Assembly: GCF_004791585.1 (NCBI RefSeq)
Contig: NZ_SRUU01000032.1
Span: forward strand, 1 to 64,000
DNA: 64,000 nt
From: Mesorhizobium sp. M1C.F.Ca.ET.210.01.1.1
GTDB taxonomy: Bacteria; Pseudomonadota; Alphaproteobacteria; Rhizobiales; Rhizobiaceae
Direction of reading: 5' to 3'
Positions 42,936 to 52,362 of this stretch are shown here, in pieces. Numbering within the stretch: position 1 is the stretch's first letter; each line of letters opens with the position of its first letter. The position numbers were made by a program, and so were the translations under genes. The notes beneath the pieces were generated by a model, which saw nothing but the letters and a program-made list of their open reading frames with translations, was not told the origin of the DNA and did no database searches.

Positions 42936-44003
42936 TCAAGCCGTCGGCACTGCGCCGCGCCGCTCGATCGCGGTCTTGCGGATGATTTCCGCGATCTCCG
43001 GGCTGCTGCCGCACAGCATCTGGAAATCCGCCGAGTGCAGCGACAGGAGTGAGACCGCCGTTGCGGCGCTGACGGTCGCCATACGCGGTTCGCCGCTGAT
43101 CAGCGCCATCTCGCCGAAGAAGGCGCCAGGTCCAAGCTCCACCGGGTTCGGCGTCGCGACGCTGACGCGCCCCTCCACGACGAAGAACATCCGATCACCG
43201 GGCTCACCGATGCGGCAGATCACGGCACCCGCCGGCATCATACGAGGTCTTAACGCCCTCACGATCTCGACCAGCACGGCCGGGCCAAGCTTCTGAAACA
43301 ACGGTACGGCGGCGACCAATTGCCAATTGCGGACGAAATCGCCGCGACGGACTTCCTGATAGAAGCCGGTGGCAAGAATGCCGGCCCAGAGCGCGAAGAT
43401 GCCGATGCCACTCATCATGACCAGCCCGGCAAGGACGCGGCCGGCGAAGCTTTGCGGAATAGCGTCGCCATAGCCGGTGGTGGACAGCGTGACCACCGCC
43501 CACCACATTGCCAGCGGGATGCTGCCGAATTTTTCCGGCTGGATGTCGCGCTCGATGACATAGGCAGCGAGCGCGACACCGAACAGAACGACGCCGAAGA
43601 GGGTGGTGACGCCGATCAGGTTGCGCGCCTCGTTGGCCAGCACCCTGCCCAGCACCGGGAAGAAGGTTGAGTCGCGCAGCGGTTTCAGCAGCCAGACAGT
43701 ACAGTAGAGGCTCCAGTCGGGCGTGCCGACGAGCAGAAATGCGGCGAGCGGAACCAGGACCGCGAGCACATCGATGGCGATTGCCGGCGTCCTGTTCCGA
43801 ACGTCTCCCGCCCGCCGCTTGAGCAGCGTCGCCGCCAGTTGCAGGAGATAGGCGCCCCAAATGACGGCGAGCACGACAGCCAGAACCAGCCTGCTTCGTC
43901 CGGACAGGTCCGGTATCGTGAGCGCAGCCACCGCCAGAAGCCCGGGCGCAGCCAGCACCGCGTTGGGCGGCGCGTAGATTCTCAAGAAAGACAATACCGA
44001 CAT
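42936..44003 (-). CDS. Cyclic-nucleotide-gated potassium channel, MloK1 type
   Basis: A 355-residue inner-membrane channel. Six transmembrane segments with a voltage-sensor-like S1-S4 lacking regular Arg spacing are followed by the pore: MWWAVVTLSTTGYGDAIPQ (selectivity filter TGYGD, about residues 177-181). A short linker leads to a cyclic nucleotide-binding domain (residues about 220-345) with the phosphate cassette GEMALISGEPRMATVSA. Length and sequence agree, from memory, with the structurally studied M. loti MloK1, a tetrameric cAMP-gated K+ channel. It sits 165 bp upstream of comM on the same strand. Confidence 0.95.
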   Translation of the reverse strand: MSVLSFLRIYAPPNAVLAAPGLLAVAALTIPDLSGRSRLVLAVVLAVIWGAYLLQLAATLLKRRAGDVRNRTPAIAIDVLAVLVPLAAFLLVGTPDWSLYCTVWLLKPLRDSTFFPVLGRVLANEARNLIGVTTLFGVVLFGVALAAYVIERDIQPEKFGSIPLAMWWAVVTLSTTGYGDAIPQSFAGRVLAGLVMMSGIGIFALWAGILATGFYQEVRRGDFVRNWQLVAAVPLFQKLGPAVLVEIVRALRPRMMPAGAVICRIGEPGDRMFFVVEGRVSVATPNPVELGPGAFFGEMALISGEPRMATVSAATAVSLLSLHSADFQMLCGSSPEIAEIIRKTAIERRGAVPTA

Positions 44004-44167
44004 TCTATGCCCACGAGCGGCTACTACGCCCCAAAATAGAATGCCTTCAAGGCAAGCGCAAAGGTGCTTGGTAGCGCTGCGATGTGCATCACCAACGGTG
44101 AACTCAGATGTCTGGGATAGCTTCGTGACCAGGCGTAAGTAGACAGGTCACAACCGACGAGAATGAC

Positions 44168-44461
44168 CTAAGTCTGCCTGCGTAACCTGCGCTCGCGGGC
44201 GACATCTGCCAGGTAAACTGTCGGGTCCTGGTCGTTTCTCTGCGCGAGGGCGTTGGCGATGTCGCAGGTGTTCAGGCCGATGTCCAGGAGCTCGCGAGTG
44301 CTCATCGACGCGAGGACAGCGAGCTGCTTTCGTTGTACCCAGAAGCGTGGCAGCCACAGAACGGCGGCAACGGTTCCGTGCAGAAGCGCCAAAAGGTAAG
44401 GGACTGCACGGCTCTCCTTGCGTCCCGTCGCCGCACTGTAGGGAAATTCGATGGTGGCCAT
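44168..44461 (-). CDS. DUF1127 family small protein
   Basis: A 97-residue protein. The C-terminal WVQRKQLAVLASMSTRELLDIGLNTCDIANAL is the DUF1127 (YjiS-like) domain, a short Arg-rich motif found in many rhizobial small proteins; some members regulate phosphate and nitrogen genes through RNA interactions. A hydrophobic stretch precedes it (YLLALLHGTVAAVLWLPRFW). The ATG at 44461 follows AGGAGAAACAACC. It stands alone. Confidence 0.85.
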   Translation of the reverse strand: MATIEFPYSAATGRKESRAVPYLLALLHGTVAAVLWLPRFWVQRKQLAVLASMSTRELLDIGLNTCDIANALAQRNDQDPTVYLADVARERRLRRQT

Positions 44462-44656
44462 GGTTGTTTCTCCTCTCAAGCCGCCTTCCTGGGCCGCAGG
44501 TGGAGACTAGGCGAGCGTGCGGCGCCAGGCCTGATATCCAGCCGAAACATTTCCGAAATCGAGATGAAATTGGATCGAGTATCTCGACAGCCGTAGCTGC
44601 GAATTTCCTAATATGCCGGGCTACGCTATTGTAAGGCGCTTCTAGGGAGACGCCGT

Positions 44657-46423
44657 TTGAGAGAAGCCGACCATCCGGACAAGGCCGTCATCCGGCTTGG
44701 CGCATATGCACTCGACCGGGAGCGGGGTCTCATTTTGAACGACGGCAGGCCTGTCGATGTCCGCGCGAGGACGTTTTCGCTGTTGGTCTTTCTCGTTGAG
44801 CACGCAAACCGCGTGGTCAGCCGAGATGAGATATTTGAGGTCGTGTGGAAAGGTCTTGTCGTAACTGACGACGCGTTGACGCAGACGATCCGCGACCTTC
44901 GAAACGTCCTTGGCGACGAGCGGGCAACCCTCATCAAGACGGTCGCAAAGCGCGGCTACATGTTAACGCTTCAATCGCAGGACCAAGCGAACGGTCGCGG
45001 CAACGATCGAGCCAGCGCAGAACCTCCAGCAAGGTCGCAAAACCTCGGGGAACAAGGTCCCCCGTCGGAAGCTCGGCTGGATTTGCTTCTAACGCCCCAG
45101 GTCGATGCGGATCTGCTCGGTGAACGATCGTTGCGGCGCGCGTTCGACTTGTTGGTGGATGAAAGCAGATCGACAGTGCCTCTTGTGGGGTCGACCCAAG
45201 CGGCCGAAGCGCAGTCGGCCCGCATCTCGGGGCGCGACAGGCCCGCCGTCGCGGTGCTGCCGTTCGCGCTCGAGGGTATTGCTTCCTCGCACCTACATGT
45301 TTTGAGGGACGGGTTGCTGCGGGACATCATCCGCGACGTTGCCCGACTGCGAACTGTCTTCGTCATCGCCGCGAACTCGCTGCAGGCTTTGTCGGCGGTC
45401 GGCCTGAGCAGGCTGGAGGCCGCCCGGCTGCTTCGCTGCGACTATGTCTGCGCCGGCAACATCGCACTCGACGGATCGATCCTTCGGGTCGATGTCGAGT
45501 TGATCGCGGCCGACGACGGCCATGTGCTTTTTTCCGAAATATTCTCGAAGCCTCTCGTATCCATCTCGCAGTTCGGACAGACTCTGGCTGGCGAGATCGC
45601 CACGCTGGTGGCTGGTGAGGTCAATCTCGCGGAGCGCAATATAGCAGTCCGGCGGCCTCTTCATGAGTTGGACGCATGGCAGGCCTATCATCGCGGCCTG
45701 TGGCACATGCACATGTTCACCGGTCAGGACAATACGGTCGCCGAGAATCTGTTCAAGGCGGCGATCCACCTCGACCCGCACTTTGCACCTCCTTATACGA
45801 GTCTCTCGTTCACACATTTTTTGAAAGCGTATCTGTTTGATCCGTCGCATCTCTCCGAGGAGGGCCGGATCGCTCACGATCTTGCGGCCCGCGCGGTGGA
45901 GATCGATCCACACGACCCCGCCGCACATTGCGCTCTCGGGCGTGCGCTCTGGATCATCGGTGCGCGCGAGGAAGCCATCGAGGCTCTGGAGTGCGCGACC
46001 GTTCTCAGTCCTTCATATGCTTTTGGGCATTATTCGCGTGCCTTCATTCAAGCTCACTCTGGGGATGCCGAAACGGCCATTCAGGCAGCCGACCATGCAA
46101 GAGAACTTTCGCCCTTCGATCCCTTCCTTGCTCCCAACCAAGCGGTCCGCGCCGTTTCCCTGCTGCGACTCGGAAGAGCCGAGGAGGCAGCCAGGTGGGC
46201 CTTGCGCGCTACGCTCCATCGCAACGCTCACGCGCATGTGAGGCGTATCGCGACCTTGGCGCTGACCGCGGCAGGCCGGATTGACGAGGCAAAGCAATTG
46301 GCTCAACTGGTCAACAGCGAAAGCCCGGAAAACGGAAACGAGTTGTTCATTCGGGCAAACAGAATGCGATCCGATGACCAGAAGTTGCTACGCGACCTGG
46401 GCCAGAAAGGCGGGCTGCTCTAA
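44657..46423 (+). CDS. Winged-helix (OmpR/CadC-type) regulator with TPR-like C-terminus
   Basis: A 588-residue protein. The N-terminal trans_reg_C winged helix (residues about 10-100: IRLGAYALDRERGLILNDGRPVDVRARTFSLLVFLVEHANRVVSRDEIFEVVWKGLVVTDDALTQTIRDLRNVLGD...IKTVAKRGYML) binds DNA. The middle (AVLPFALEGIASSHLHVLRDGLLRDIIRDVARLRTVFVIA) is the TolB-like FlgO/adenylate-cyclase-linked domain, and the rest is TPR-like (DPHDPAAHCALGRALWIIGAREEAIEALE). There is no transmembrane helix, unlike CadC. The start is TTG at 44657 with AGGGAGACGCCG before it. The target is unknown. Confidence 0.88.
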   Translation: MREADHPDKAVIRLGAYALDRERGLILNDGRPVDVRARTFSLLVFLVEHANRVVSRDEIFEVVWKGLVVTDDALTQTIRDLRNVLGDERATLIKTVAKRGYMLTLQSQDQANGRGNDRASAEPPARSQNLGEQGPPSEARLDLLLTPQVDADLLGERSLRRAFDLLVDESRSTVPLVGSTQAAEAQSARISGRDRPAVAVLPFALEGIASSHLHVLRDGLLRDIIRDVARLRTVFVIAANSLQALSAVGLSRLEAARLLRCDYVCAGNIALDGSILRVDVELIAADDGHVLFSEIFSKPLVSISQFGQTLAGEIATLVAGEVNLAERNIAVRRPLHELDAWQAYHRGLWHMHMFTGQDNTVAENLFKAAIHLDPHFAPPYTSLSFTHFLKAYLFDPSHLSEEGRIAHDLAARAVEIDPHDPAAHCALGRALWIIGAREEAIEALECATVLSPSYAFGHYSRAFIQAHSGDAETAIQAADHARELSPFDPFLAPNQAVRAVSLLRLGRAEEAARWALRATLHRNAHAHVRRIATLALTAAGRIDEAKQLAQLVNSESPENGNELFIRANRMRSDDQKLLRDLGQKGGLL

Positions 46424-46461
46424 GCGCAGCGAGGCGATCTTGGCGGACCGATCGGGGTGCC

Positions 46462-47403
46462 TTAGGCCCGCTTCCCCTCGACGCAATCCCAGAACAATCC
46501 GGCGATATCGGCGCCGCCGAAACGCTGCACCTCGCGCACGCCGGTCGGCGAGGTCACGTTGATCTCGGTCATCCAGTCGCCGATCACGTCGATGCCGACG
46601 AGGATGAAGCCGCGTTCCCTCAGCGACGGGCCGATGCGGGCGCAGATCTCGCGTTCGCGCTCCGTCAGCTCGGTCTTCTCGGCGCGGCCGCCGACATGCA
46701 TGTTGGAGCGCGAATCGTGCTCTGCCGGCACGCGGTTGATGGCGCCCACCGGCTCGCCGTCGATCAGGATGATGCGCTTGTCGCCCTTGCGCACGTCCTT
46801 CAGATAACGCTGCACGATATAGGGCTCGCGGAAGAGCTGGCCGAACATTTCGAGCAGCGAGGCCAGATTCCGGTCGGCTTCGTGCAGATGGAAGATGCCG
46901 GCGCCGCCATTGCCGTAGAGCGGCTTGACGATGATGTCGCCGAACTCCTTGCGGAAAGCGGCCACCTCCCGCGGGTCCTTGGTGATCAGCGTTTCCGGCA
47001 TCAGGTCGGGGAATTCGGTGACAAAGATCTTTTCCGGGCTGTTGCGCACCCAGGCCGGGTCGTTGACCACCAGCGTCTTCGGATGGATGCGCTCCAGGAT
47101 ATGCGTGGTGGTGATGTAGTTCATGTCGAAGGGCGGGTCCTGCCTGAGCAGCACCACGTCCATTTCCGAGAGATCGGTGCGCACCGGCTCGCCCAGCGAA
47201 TAGTGGCTGCCCTTCTCGTCGCGCACCTGCATCTCCTCGATACGCGCGTACACCTTGCCGTCCCGCATCGACAGCCGGTCAGGCGTGTAGTGGAAAAGCG
47301 TGTGGCCGCGCCGCTGCGCCTCCAGTGACAGCGCGAAGGAGGTGTCGCCGGCGATCGACACGGTGGAGACATGGTCCATCTGGACGGCGATCTTCAGCGG
47401 CAT
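46462..47403 (-). CDS. gshB: Glutathione synthetase
   Basis: A 313-residue ATP-grasp enzyme joining gamma-glutamylcysteine and glycine. MPLKIAVQMDHVSTVSIAGDTSFAL is the family N-terminus. VKPLYGNGGAGIF is the ATP-binding glycine loop, and INVTSPTGVREVQRF the C-terminal metal/ATP motif. Length is standard. GGAGACCGAAA precedes the ATG at 47403. A stable inverted repeat stands directly upstream in the leader (47416-47459). Confidence 0.96.
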   Translation of the reverse strand: MPLKIAVQMDHVSTVSIAGDTSFALSLEAQRRGHTLFHYTPDRLSMRDGKVYARIEEMQVRDEKGSHYSLGEPVRTDLSEMDVVLLRQDPPFDMNYITTTHILERIHPKTLVVNDPAWVRNSPEKIFVTEFPDLMPETLITKDPREVAAFRKEFGDIIVKPLYGNGGAGIFHLHEADRNLASLLEMFGQLFREPYIVQRYLKDVRKGDKRIILIDGEPVGAINRVPAEHDSRSNMHVGGRAEKTELTEREREICARIGPSLRERGFILVGIDVIGDWMTEINVTSPTGVREVQRFGGADIAGLFWDCVEGKRA

Positions 47404-47415
47404 TTTCGGTCTCCA

Positions 47416-47459
47416 TTGGAGCGACGTGCATCCGTCTGGATGCACAGACGACGCTCCAA
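47416..47459. repeat. Compound inverted repeat upstream of gshB
   Basis: Outer arms TTGGAGCG (47416-47423) and CGCTCCAA (47452-47459) enclose inner arms TGCATCC (47427-47433) and GGATGCA (47438-47444). It ends close to the gshB ribosome-binding site, so it could fold in the mRNA leader, or be a dispersed repeat. Confidence 0.6.
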
Positions 47460-47537
47460 CACTTTGAATCCACGCATCTGCCGCCGATATAAGGAACTCG
47501 AAGGCTTCTGCCAATCGCGCTCGCTTGGTGCAGAAGC

Positions 47538-47912
47538 TCAGCGATCGAAGACCAGGCGGGAATAGCCGAGGAAGGACAGCGCCATCGCAACCAGCGAGGC
47601 GACCGCCAGCGCCGCCAGCGGCGGCAGGGCGGGCAGCGCGAACAGCATTGCGCAATAGACGAGATAGTTGACGATGCTGGTGGCGATGCCGACGCCGCCA
47701 TAGCGCGCGCCCTCCTGCGCCATGCCCCGGCGCGACGGCGCGAAGGTCAGATGGCGGTTGAGCTGCCAGGTGAGGGTGAGCGCGAAGCCGATCGAAAGCA
47801 CGCGCGCGATCAACGGTCCGAGCGGGGTGAGCGAAAGCAGCAGCCAGAGCGCTGCCGCATCGGCGGCAAAGCCGATGCCGCCGGCAAGGACGAAGCGGAA
47901 AAGCCGGCCCAT
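47538..47912 (-). CDS. GtrA family membrane protein
   Basis: A 124-residue protein with four transmembrane helices (FRFVLAGGIGFAADAAALWLLL, LIARVLSIGFALTLTWQLNRHLTF, ARYGGVGIATSIVNYLVYCAML, ALAVASLVAMALSFLGYSRLVF). The LNRHLTF motif in the second helix and FLGYSRLVF at the end are GtrA signatures. The family is thought to flip or handle prenyl-linked sugars made by a GtrB-like glycosyltransferase. Its start overlaps the stop of just such a gene (ATGA). Confidence 0.93.
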   Translation of the reverse strand: MGRLFRFVLAGGIGFAADAAALWLLLSLTPLGPLIARVLSIGFALTLTWQLNRHLTFAPSRRGMAQEGARYGGVGIATSIVNYLVYCAMLFALPALPPLAALAVASLVAMALSFLGYSRLVFDR

Positions 47913-48922
47913 CAGGCCGCCCGCGAGGCCTTGCCGGGCTCCCTCTTCGGAGCGGTCTGCCCGTTGATGCCTGCGCGGCGCTCGATGCGGCCGGACGGGA
48001 TCGACAGATAGAAGATGCGCTTCTGTTCGGCGCGGCCGCGCGACACCGAATCGAGGATCAGCCCGGTCACCGCCGAAAGCATCGACAGGAGCAGCAGGCC
48101 GACCGACAGCACCCATGTCGGCATGCGCGGCACCAGGCCGGTCTCGGCAAACTCGACGAGCACCGGGATCATCAGGCCGATGCTGGCCGCCAGGAAGAAC
48201 AGGGCGAATGTGCCGAAGAAGCGCAGCGGCTGCGTCTCCTTCACCAGCATGGCGAACATCCACAGGATCCGGGCACCGTCGCGAACGGTCGACAGCTTGG
48301 ACGACGAGCCTTCCGGCCGACGGCCGTAGTCGAGCGTCATTTCGCTCACCGGCAGCTTGAGCTGCGAGGCATGGACCGACATTTCGGTCTCGATCTCGAA
48401 GCCGCCCGAAACCGCCGGGAAGCTCTTGACGAAGCGCCGCGAAAAGACCCGATAGCCGGAGAAGATGTCGGTGAAATCGGCGCCGAACAGACCCTTGTAA
48501 AGCCGGTTGAAGACGCGGTTGCCGAAGGCGTGGCCGGAGCGGCCGGCATCGTCGGCAACGCCGCGCCTGGTGCCCACGACCATGTCGCAGCGCTCGGTCA
48601 AAAGCGTGTTGATCAACTGCGGCGCATCTTCAGGCGCATAGGTGCCGTCGCCGTCGGCCATCACATAGATGTCGGCGTCGATGTCGGCGAACATGCGGCG
48701 CACCACATTGCCCTTGCCCTGGCGCGGCTCGCGCACGACGACGGCGCCGGCGGCGCGGGCCTTGAGCGCGGTCAGGTCCTTCGAATTGTTGTCGTAGACA
48801 TAGATCGCGGCGGCCGGCAGCGTTTCGCGGAAGCGCCGCACGACCTCGCCGATCGTCGGCTCCTCATTGTAGCAGGGCAGCAGCACGGCGATCGCCGGCT
48901 CGTTGCGGACTTCATGCGGCAT
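47912..48922 (-). CDS. Glycosyltransferase family 2 (GtrB/dolichyl-phosphate-mannose-synthase-like)
   Basis: A 336-residue membrane-anchored glycosyltransferase. AIAVLLPCYNEEPTIGEVV starts the GT-A fold, MADGDGTY carries the metal-binding DxD, and DIFSGYRVFSRRFVKSFP is typical of polyprenyl-phosphate glycosyltransferases. Two C-terminal helices (FGTFALFFLAASIGLMIPVLV and WVLSVGLLLLSMLSAVTGLIL) anchor it. It probably loads a sugar onto undecaprenyl phosphate for envelope decoration together with the downstream GtrA protein. GGAGACAGGC precedes the ATG at 48922. Confidence 0.92.
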   Translation of the reverse strand: MPHEVRNEPAIAVLLPCYNEEPTIGEVVRRFRETLPAAAIYVYDNNSKDLTALKARAAGAVVVREPRQGKGNVVRRMFADIDADIYVMADGDGTYAPEDAPQLINTLLTERCDMVVGTRRGVADDAGRSGHAFGNRVFNRLYKGLFGADFTDIFSGYRVFSRRFVKSFPAVSGGFEIETEMSVHASQLKLPVSEMTLDYGRRPEGSSSKLSTVRDGARILWMFAMLVKETQPLRFFGTFALFFLAASIGLMIPVLVEFAETGLVPRMPTWVLSVGLLLLSMLSAVTGLILDSVSRGRAEQKRIFYLSIPSGRIERRAGINGQTAPKREPGKASRAA

Positions 48923-49158
48923 GCCTGTCTCCGGTGCCCGGCCCTCCGGCCGCGCCGATACCGGCCCCAATGCCGGCGTCTCCGGGCCGCTTCACTATTT
49001 ATAGAAGCCGTTAAGGCCAGGTTTAAGCCCCTGTCTCCAAGGCTGGCCAAGCGAACACGGAAGCTCTCCTAAGGTAATTGGAAAATCGATTTTTCCGATA
49101 CTTTTCCTAAACGCTTTGCTGCCAGTCTGAAGATAAATACCGTCATCACAACAGGGAC

Positions 49159-50511
49159 ATGATGCAAACGACGTTTGGCACCGGGCAGCCAGGCAAGGAC
49201 AACACGGATCTGGCTTTCACCGATCCGCTGACCGGACTTGGCAACCATCGTCGCTTCTTCGACAAGGTCGATCGCCTGATCAGCGATCGCGCCGACGATC
49301 CCGCGCCGTTCACCGTCGGCATCCTCGACCTCGACGGCTTCAAGCCGATCAACGACCTGTTCGGCCACAAGGCCGGCGACGATATCCTGATCCAGGTGGC
49401 GATGCGCCTGCGCGCCTCGATGGACGGCCATTCCACGGTCTGCCGCATCGGCGCCGACGAGTTCGCCTTCCTCTATCCGATGGTGTTCAGCGAGGAGCAG
49501 GCGGCCGAAAAGTCGCGCATGCTGATCGAGATCCTGTCCGCGCCCTATGACGTCGGCGAGCGCACCGCGAGATTGTCGGCCTCGGTCGGCTGCTCGCTGT
49601 TTTATTCCGGCGACGAGACCACCGAGATCCTGATCAACAAGGCCGAGACCGCGCTTTACCACGCCAAGCGCTCGGGCCGCGGCCGCGTCGTGGTCTATAC
49701 CCGCGAGATGGAGGAGGCCGCCAAGCGCGTCACCCGTATCGAGCAGGCGCTGCGCCGCGCAGTCTCCGCCGGCGAGGTCGAGCCGCATTTCCAGCCCATC
49801 GTCGATCTCAGCACCCGCCGCACCATCGGCTTCGAGACGCTGGCCCGCTGGAGCGACCGCGATCTCGGCATGGTGCCGCCGAGCGTCTTCATCCCCATCG
49901 CCGAGGAGCGCGGCATCATCGGCCCGCTGTCGCAGCTCGTGCTGCGCAAGGCGACCGAGGCGGCGCGCAGCTGGCCGAAGGACCTGTTCCTGTCCTTCAA
50001 CCTGTCGCCCTCGCAGCTCGTCGACCAGAACACCGGCCTGCACATATTGGCGATCCTCGAGCGCACCGGCTTCGATCCGCACCGGCTGGAGATCGAGATC
50101 ACCGAGACCGGCCTGATGACCGACCCGGCTTCGGCCGAGAAGATCGTCGAGGATCTGCGCCGCGTCGGCATCCGCGTCTCGCTCGACGATTTCGGCACCG
50201 GCCAGTCATCGCTCGGCCGCCTGCGCGAATTCCATTTCGACAAGCTGAAGATCGACCGCGCTTTCGTCTCCTCCATTCTCGACGACCGGCCTTCCGAGCA
50301 CATCATCCGCGCCATTCTGGCCATGTGCGAGGGGCTCGGCATGGACGTGGTGGCCGAAGGCATCGAGGAGGAAGCGCAGGCCGACCGCCTCGTCCAGTTC
50401 GGCTGCGCCGGCGGGCAGGGCTACCTGTTCGGCAAGCCGGTCGATGCCGACGCCACGCTCGGCTATCTGCGCGATTCCTATCGCGGCGCGCTGCGCGCCA
50501 AGGCGATCTGA
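49159..50511 (+). CDS. GGDEF-EAL protein, c-di-GMP metabolism
   Basis: A 450-residue cytosolic protein with no sensor domain. GGDEF part (residues about 15-180): DPLTGLGNHRRFFD, LDGFKPINDLFGHKAGDDIL, but the signature is GADEF rather than GGDEF, so cyclase activity is doubtful. EAL part (residues about 200-445): FETLARW in place of EAL, NLSPSQL, EITETG, DDFGTGQSSL, LKIDRAFV, VAEGIEEEAQ; the metal-binding acidic residues appear intact, so phosphodiesterase activity is plausible. Start at ATG 49159 or 49162. Confidence 0.93.
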   Translation: MMQTTFGTGQPGKDNTDLAFTDPLTGLGNHRRFFDKVDRLISDRADDPAPFTVGILDLDGFKPINDLFGHKAGDDILIQVAMRLRASMDGHSTVCRIGADEFAFLYPMVFSEEQAAEKSRMLIEILSAPYDVGERTARLSASVGCSLFYSGDETTEILINKAETALYHAKRSGRGRVVVYTREMEEAAKRVTRIEQALRRAVSAGEVEPHFQPIVDLSTRRTIGFETLARWSDRDLGMVPPSVFIPIAEERGIIGPLSQLVLRKATEAARSWPKDLFLSFNLSPSQLVDQNTGLHILAILERTGFDPHRLEIEITETGLMTDPASAEKIVEDLRRVGIRVSLDDFGTGQSSLGRLREFHFDKLKIDRAFVSSILDDRPSEHIIRAILAMCEGLGMDVVAEGIEEEAQADRLVQFGCAGGQGYLFGKPVDADATLGYLRDSYRGALRAKAI

Positions 50512-50662
50512 CCGAAGCAACCGCGATCCAGGCCGGCCCGCCAGCGCCGCGCGGCTGCGCGGCTGCTGTTTTGTCAGACATAAGCCCGAAAAACGCCTTT
50601 TCGCCCTTGCTCCCGGGGCCGACGTGGCTAGGATGCGCGCCGGCCAAAGGGAGAAGGAAATC

Positions 50663-51430
50663 ATGATGCCATCGGCGCGTTTCGCCGACCTAGACGGCGC
50701 CTCGGTGCTGATCACCGGCGGCGGCTCCGGTATCGGCGCGGCGCTGACCGAGGGCTTCATGCGCCAGGGCGCCAGGGTTGCCTTCATCGACATAGCCGAC
50801 AAGCCAAGCACGGCGCTTGCCGACCGCCTGGAGAAGGAGCTTGGCCGCCGCCCGCTCTACCTCAAGACCGACCTGCGCGACGTCGAGGCGCTGCGCGCTG
50901 CCGCGGCAAAGGCGGCGAAAGCGCACGGCGATGTTACGGTGCTCGTCAACAACGCGGCGCTCGACGACCGCCATGAGGTGAAGGACGTCACGGTCGAGTT
51001 CTGGGACAACAACCTCGCGATCAACCTGCGGCCGCATTTCTTCACCGCCCAGGCGGTGGCGCCGGGCATGAAGCGCGCAGGCGGCGGCTCGATCATCAAC
51101 TTCACCTCGACCTCCTATCTCATCAACCACCCGGACATGCCGGCCTACACCGCCGCCAAGGCCGGCATACTCGGCCTCACCAAGGGCCTCGCCGGCAAGC
51201 TCGGCGCCGACGGCATCCGCGTCAACGCGGTTGCGCCCGGCTGGGTGATCACCGAACGGCAGAAGGAGCTTTGGGTGACCGAAGACGCTCTCGCCGCCCA
51301 TGTCGCCAAGCAATGCATCAAGGAGGCCATGCAGCCGGACGACATTGTCGGCACAGTGCTGTTCCTGGCGTCGGACGCCTCGCGCATGCTGACGGCGCAG
51401 ATGCTGATCGTCGACGGAGGCGTGCTGTGA
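50663..51430 (+). CDS. SDR family oxidoreductase, probable sugar 1-dehydrogenase
   Basis: A 255-residue short-chain dehydrogenase: ITGGGSGIGAALTEGF cofactor loop, LVNNAALDDRHEV, Ser in NFTSTSY, YTAAKAG and the C-terminal MLIVDGGVL. The Asp after strand 2 (FIDIADK) suggests NAD(H). It leads a four-gene overlapping operon with dgoK, dgoA and an SMP-30 lactonase, so oxidation of D-galactose (or a related aldose) to its lactone is a reasonable inference. GGGAGAAGGAAATC precedes the ATG at 50663. Confidence 0.88.
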   Translation: MMPSARFADLDGASVLITGGGSGIGAALTEGFMRQGARVAFIDIADKPSTALADRLEKELGRRPLYLKTDLRDVEALRAAAAKAAKAHGDVTVLVNNAALDDRHEVKDVTVEFWDNNLAINLRPHFFTAQAVAPGMKRAGGGSIINFTSTSYLINHPDMPAYTAAKAGILGLTKGLAGKLGADGIRVNAVAPGWVITERQKELWVTEDALAAHVAKQCIKEAMQPDDIVGTVLFLASDASRMLTAQMLIVDGGVL

Positions 51431-52362
51431 GCGGCGCGCCCGCGGTCGCCGCCCTCGATTGGGGCACGACAAGGCTCCGCGCCTGGCTGCTCGACGGCAG
51501 CGACAAGGTGCTCGCCGAACGGCGCGGCGACGACGGGCTGATCACCGCGCGTGAAAAGGGTTTTGCGAAGGTGCTGGAAGGCCACCTTGCCGCGATGGGC
51601 GCGCCGGAAGCGCTGCCGGTCATCATCTGCGGCATGGCCGGCTCGCGCCAAGGCTGGATCGAGGCGCCTTATGTCACCGTGCCGGCGCCGATCGGCGCCA
51701 TTCTTGCCGGCGCCGCCCGCATCGAGGGCTCGAGCCGCGACATCCGCATCGTTCCGGGCCTCGCCCAGCGTCTGGCCGACGCGCCGGATGTCATGCGCGG
51801 CGAGGAAACGCAGCTTGCCGGCGCTGGTTTGCCAGCAAAGGGACGTCACCTCGCCTGCATGCCCGGCACGCATTCGAAATGGGTCGTGGTCGAGGACGGC
51901 GCGGTCGCCGGCTTCGGCACCTGGCCGACGGGCGAGCTGTTTTCGGTGCTCGCCGCGCATTCGATCCTGAAACATTCGCTGGGCGAGCATCCGGCTCCAG
52001 TGACAGTCGACAACCCGTTCTTCCGCCAGTGGTGCGAACGGGCGCTGGGCGAGGGCGGCGACGTCACCTCGAAGCTGTTCGCGATCCGCGCCGCCGGGCT
52101 GCTGCAGGACCTGAAATCCGACGATGCGGCGGCCTGCCTGTCCGGGCTCTTGATCGGCGGCGAGATCGCTTCGGCCAAACGCCGCTATGGCGCCGGCGAA
52201 GCGCCGGTGGTCCTGATCGCCTCGGGCGCGCTGGCCGCGCTTTATGGCGCCGCTCTCGGCTTCGCCGGTCTTGCCTTCCGCGCCGCCGACGCCGATGAAG
52301 CGGTGCGCGCCGGTCTGGTCGAGGCCGCCCGCGAGAATGGCATGATTGGAGGCGCTCGATGA
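51427..52362 (+). CDS. dgoK: 2-dehydro-3-deoxygalactonokinase
   Basis: A 311-residue kinase phosphorylating 2-keto-3-deoxy-D-galactonate. AALDWGTTRLRAWLLDG is the DgoK phosphate loop near the N-terminus, followed by ICGMAGSRQGWIEAPYV and the central PGTHSKWV block, all characteristic of the family. The start is GTG at 51427, overlapping the SDR stop (GTGA); dgoA starts within its stop codon. These overlaps imply one coupled operon. Confidence 0.94.
   Translation: MSGAPAVAALDWGTTRLRAWLLDGSDKVLAERRGDDGLITAREKGFAKVLEGHLAAMGAPEALPVIICGMAGSRQGWIEAPYVTVPAPIGAILAGAARIEGSSRDIRIVPGLAQRLADAPDVMRGEETQLAGAGLPAKGRHLACMPGTHSKWVVVEDGAVAGFGTWPTGELFSVLAAHSILKHSLGEHPAPVTVDNPFFRQWCERALGEGGDVTSKLFAIRAAGLLQDLKSDDAAACLSGLLIGGEIASAKRRYGAGEAPVVLIASGALAALYGAALGFAGLAFRAADADEAVRAGLVEAARENGMIGGAR

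Noticed and set aside
47416..47459. Riboswitch controlling gshB
   Set aside because: The arms are a simple nested inverted repeat of the type dispersed in rhizobial genomes; no aptamer-like conserved core is visible.
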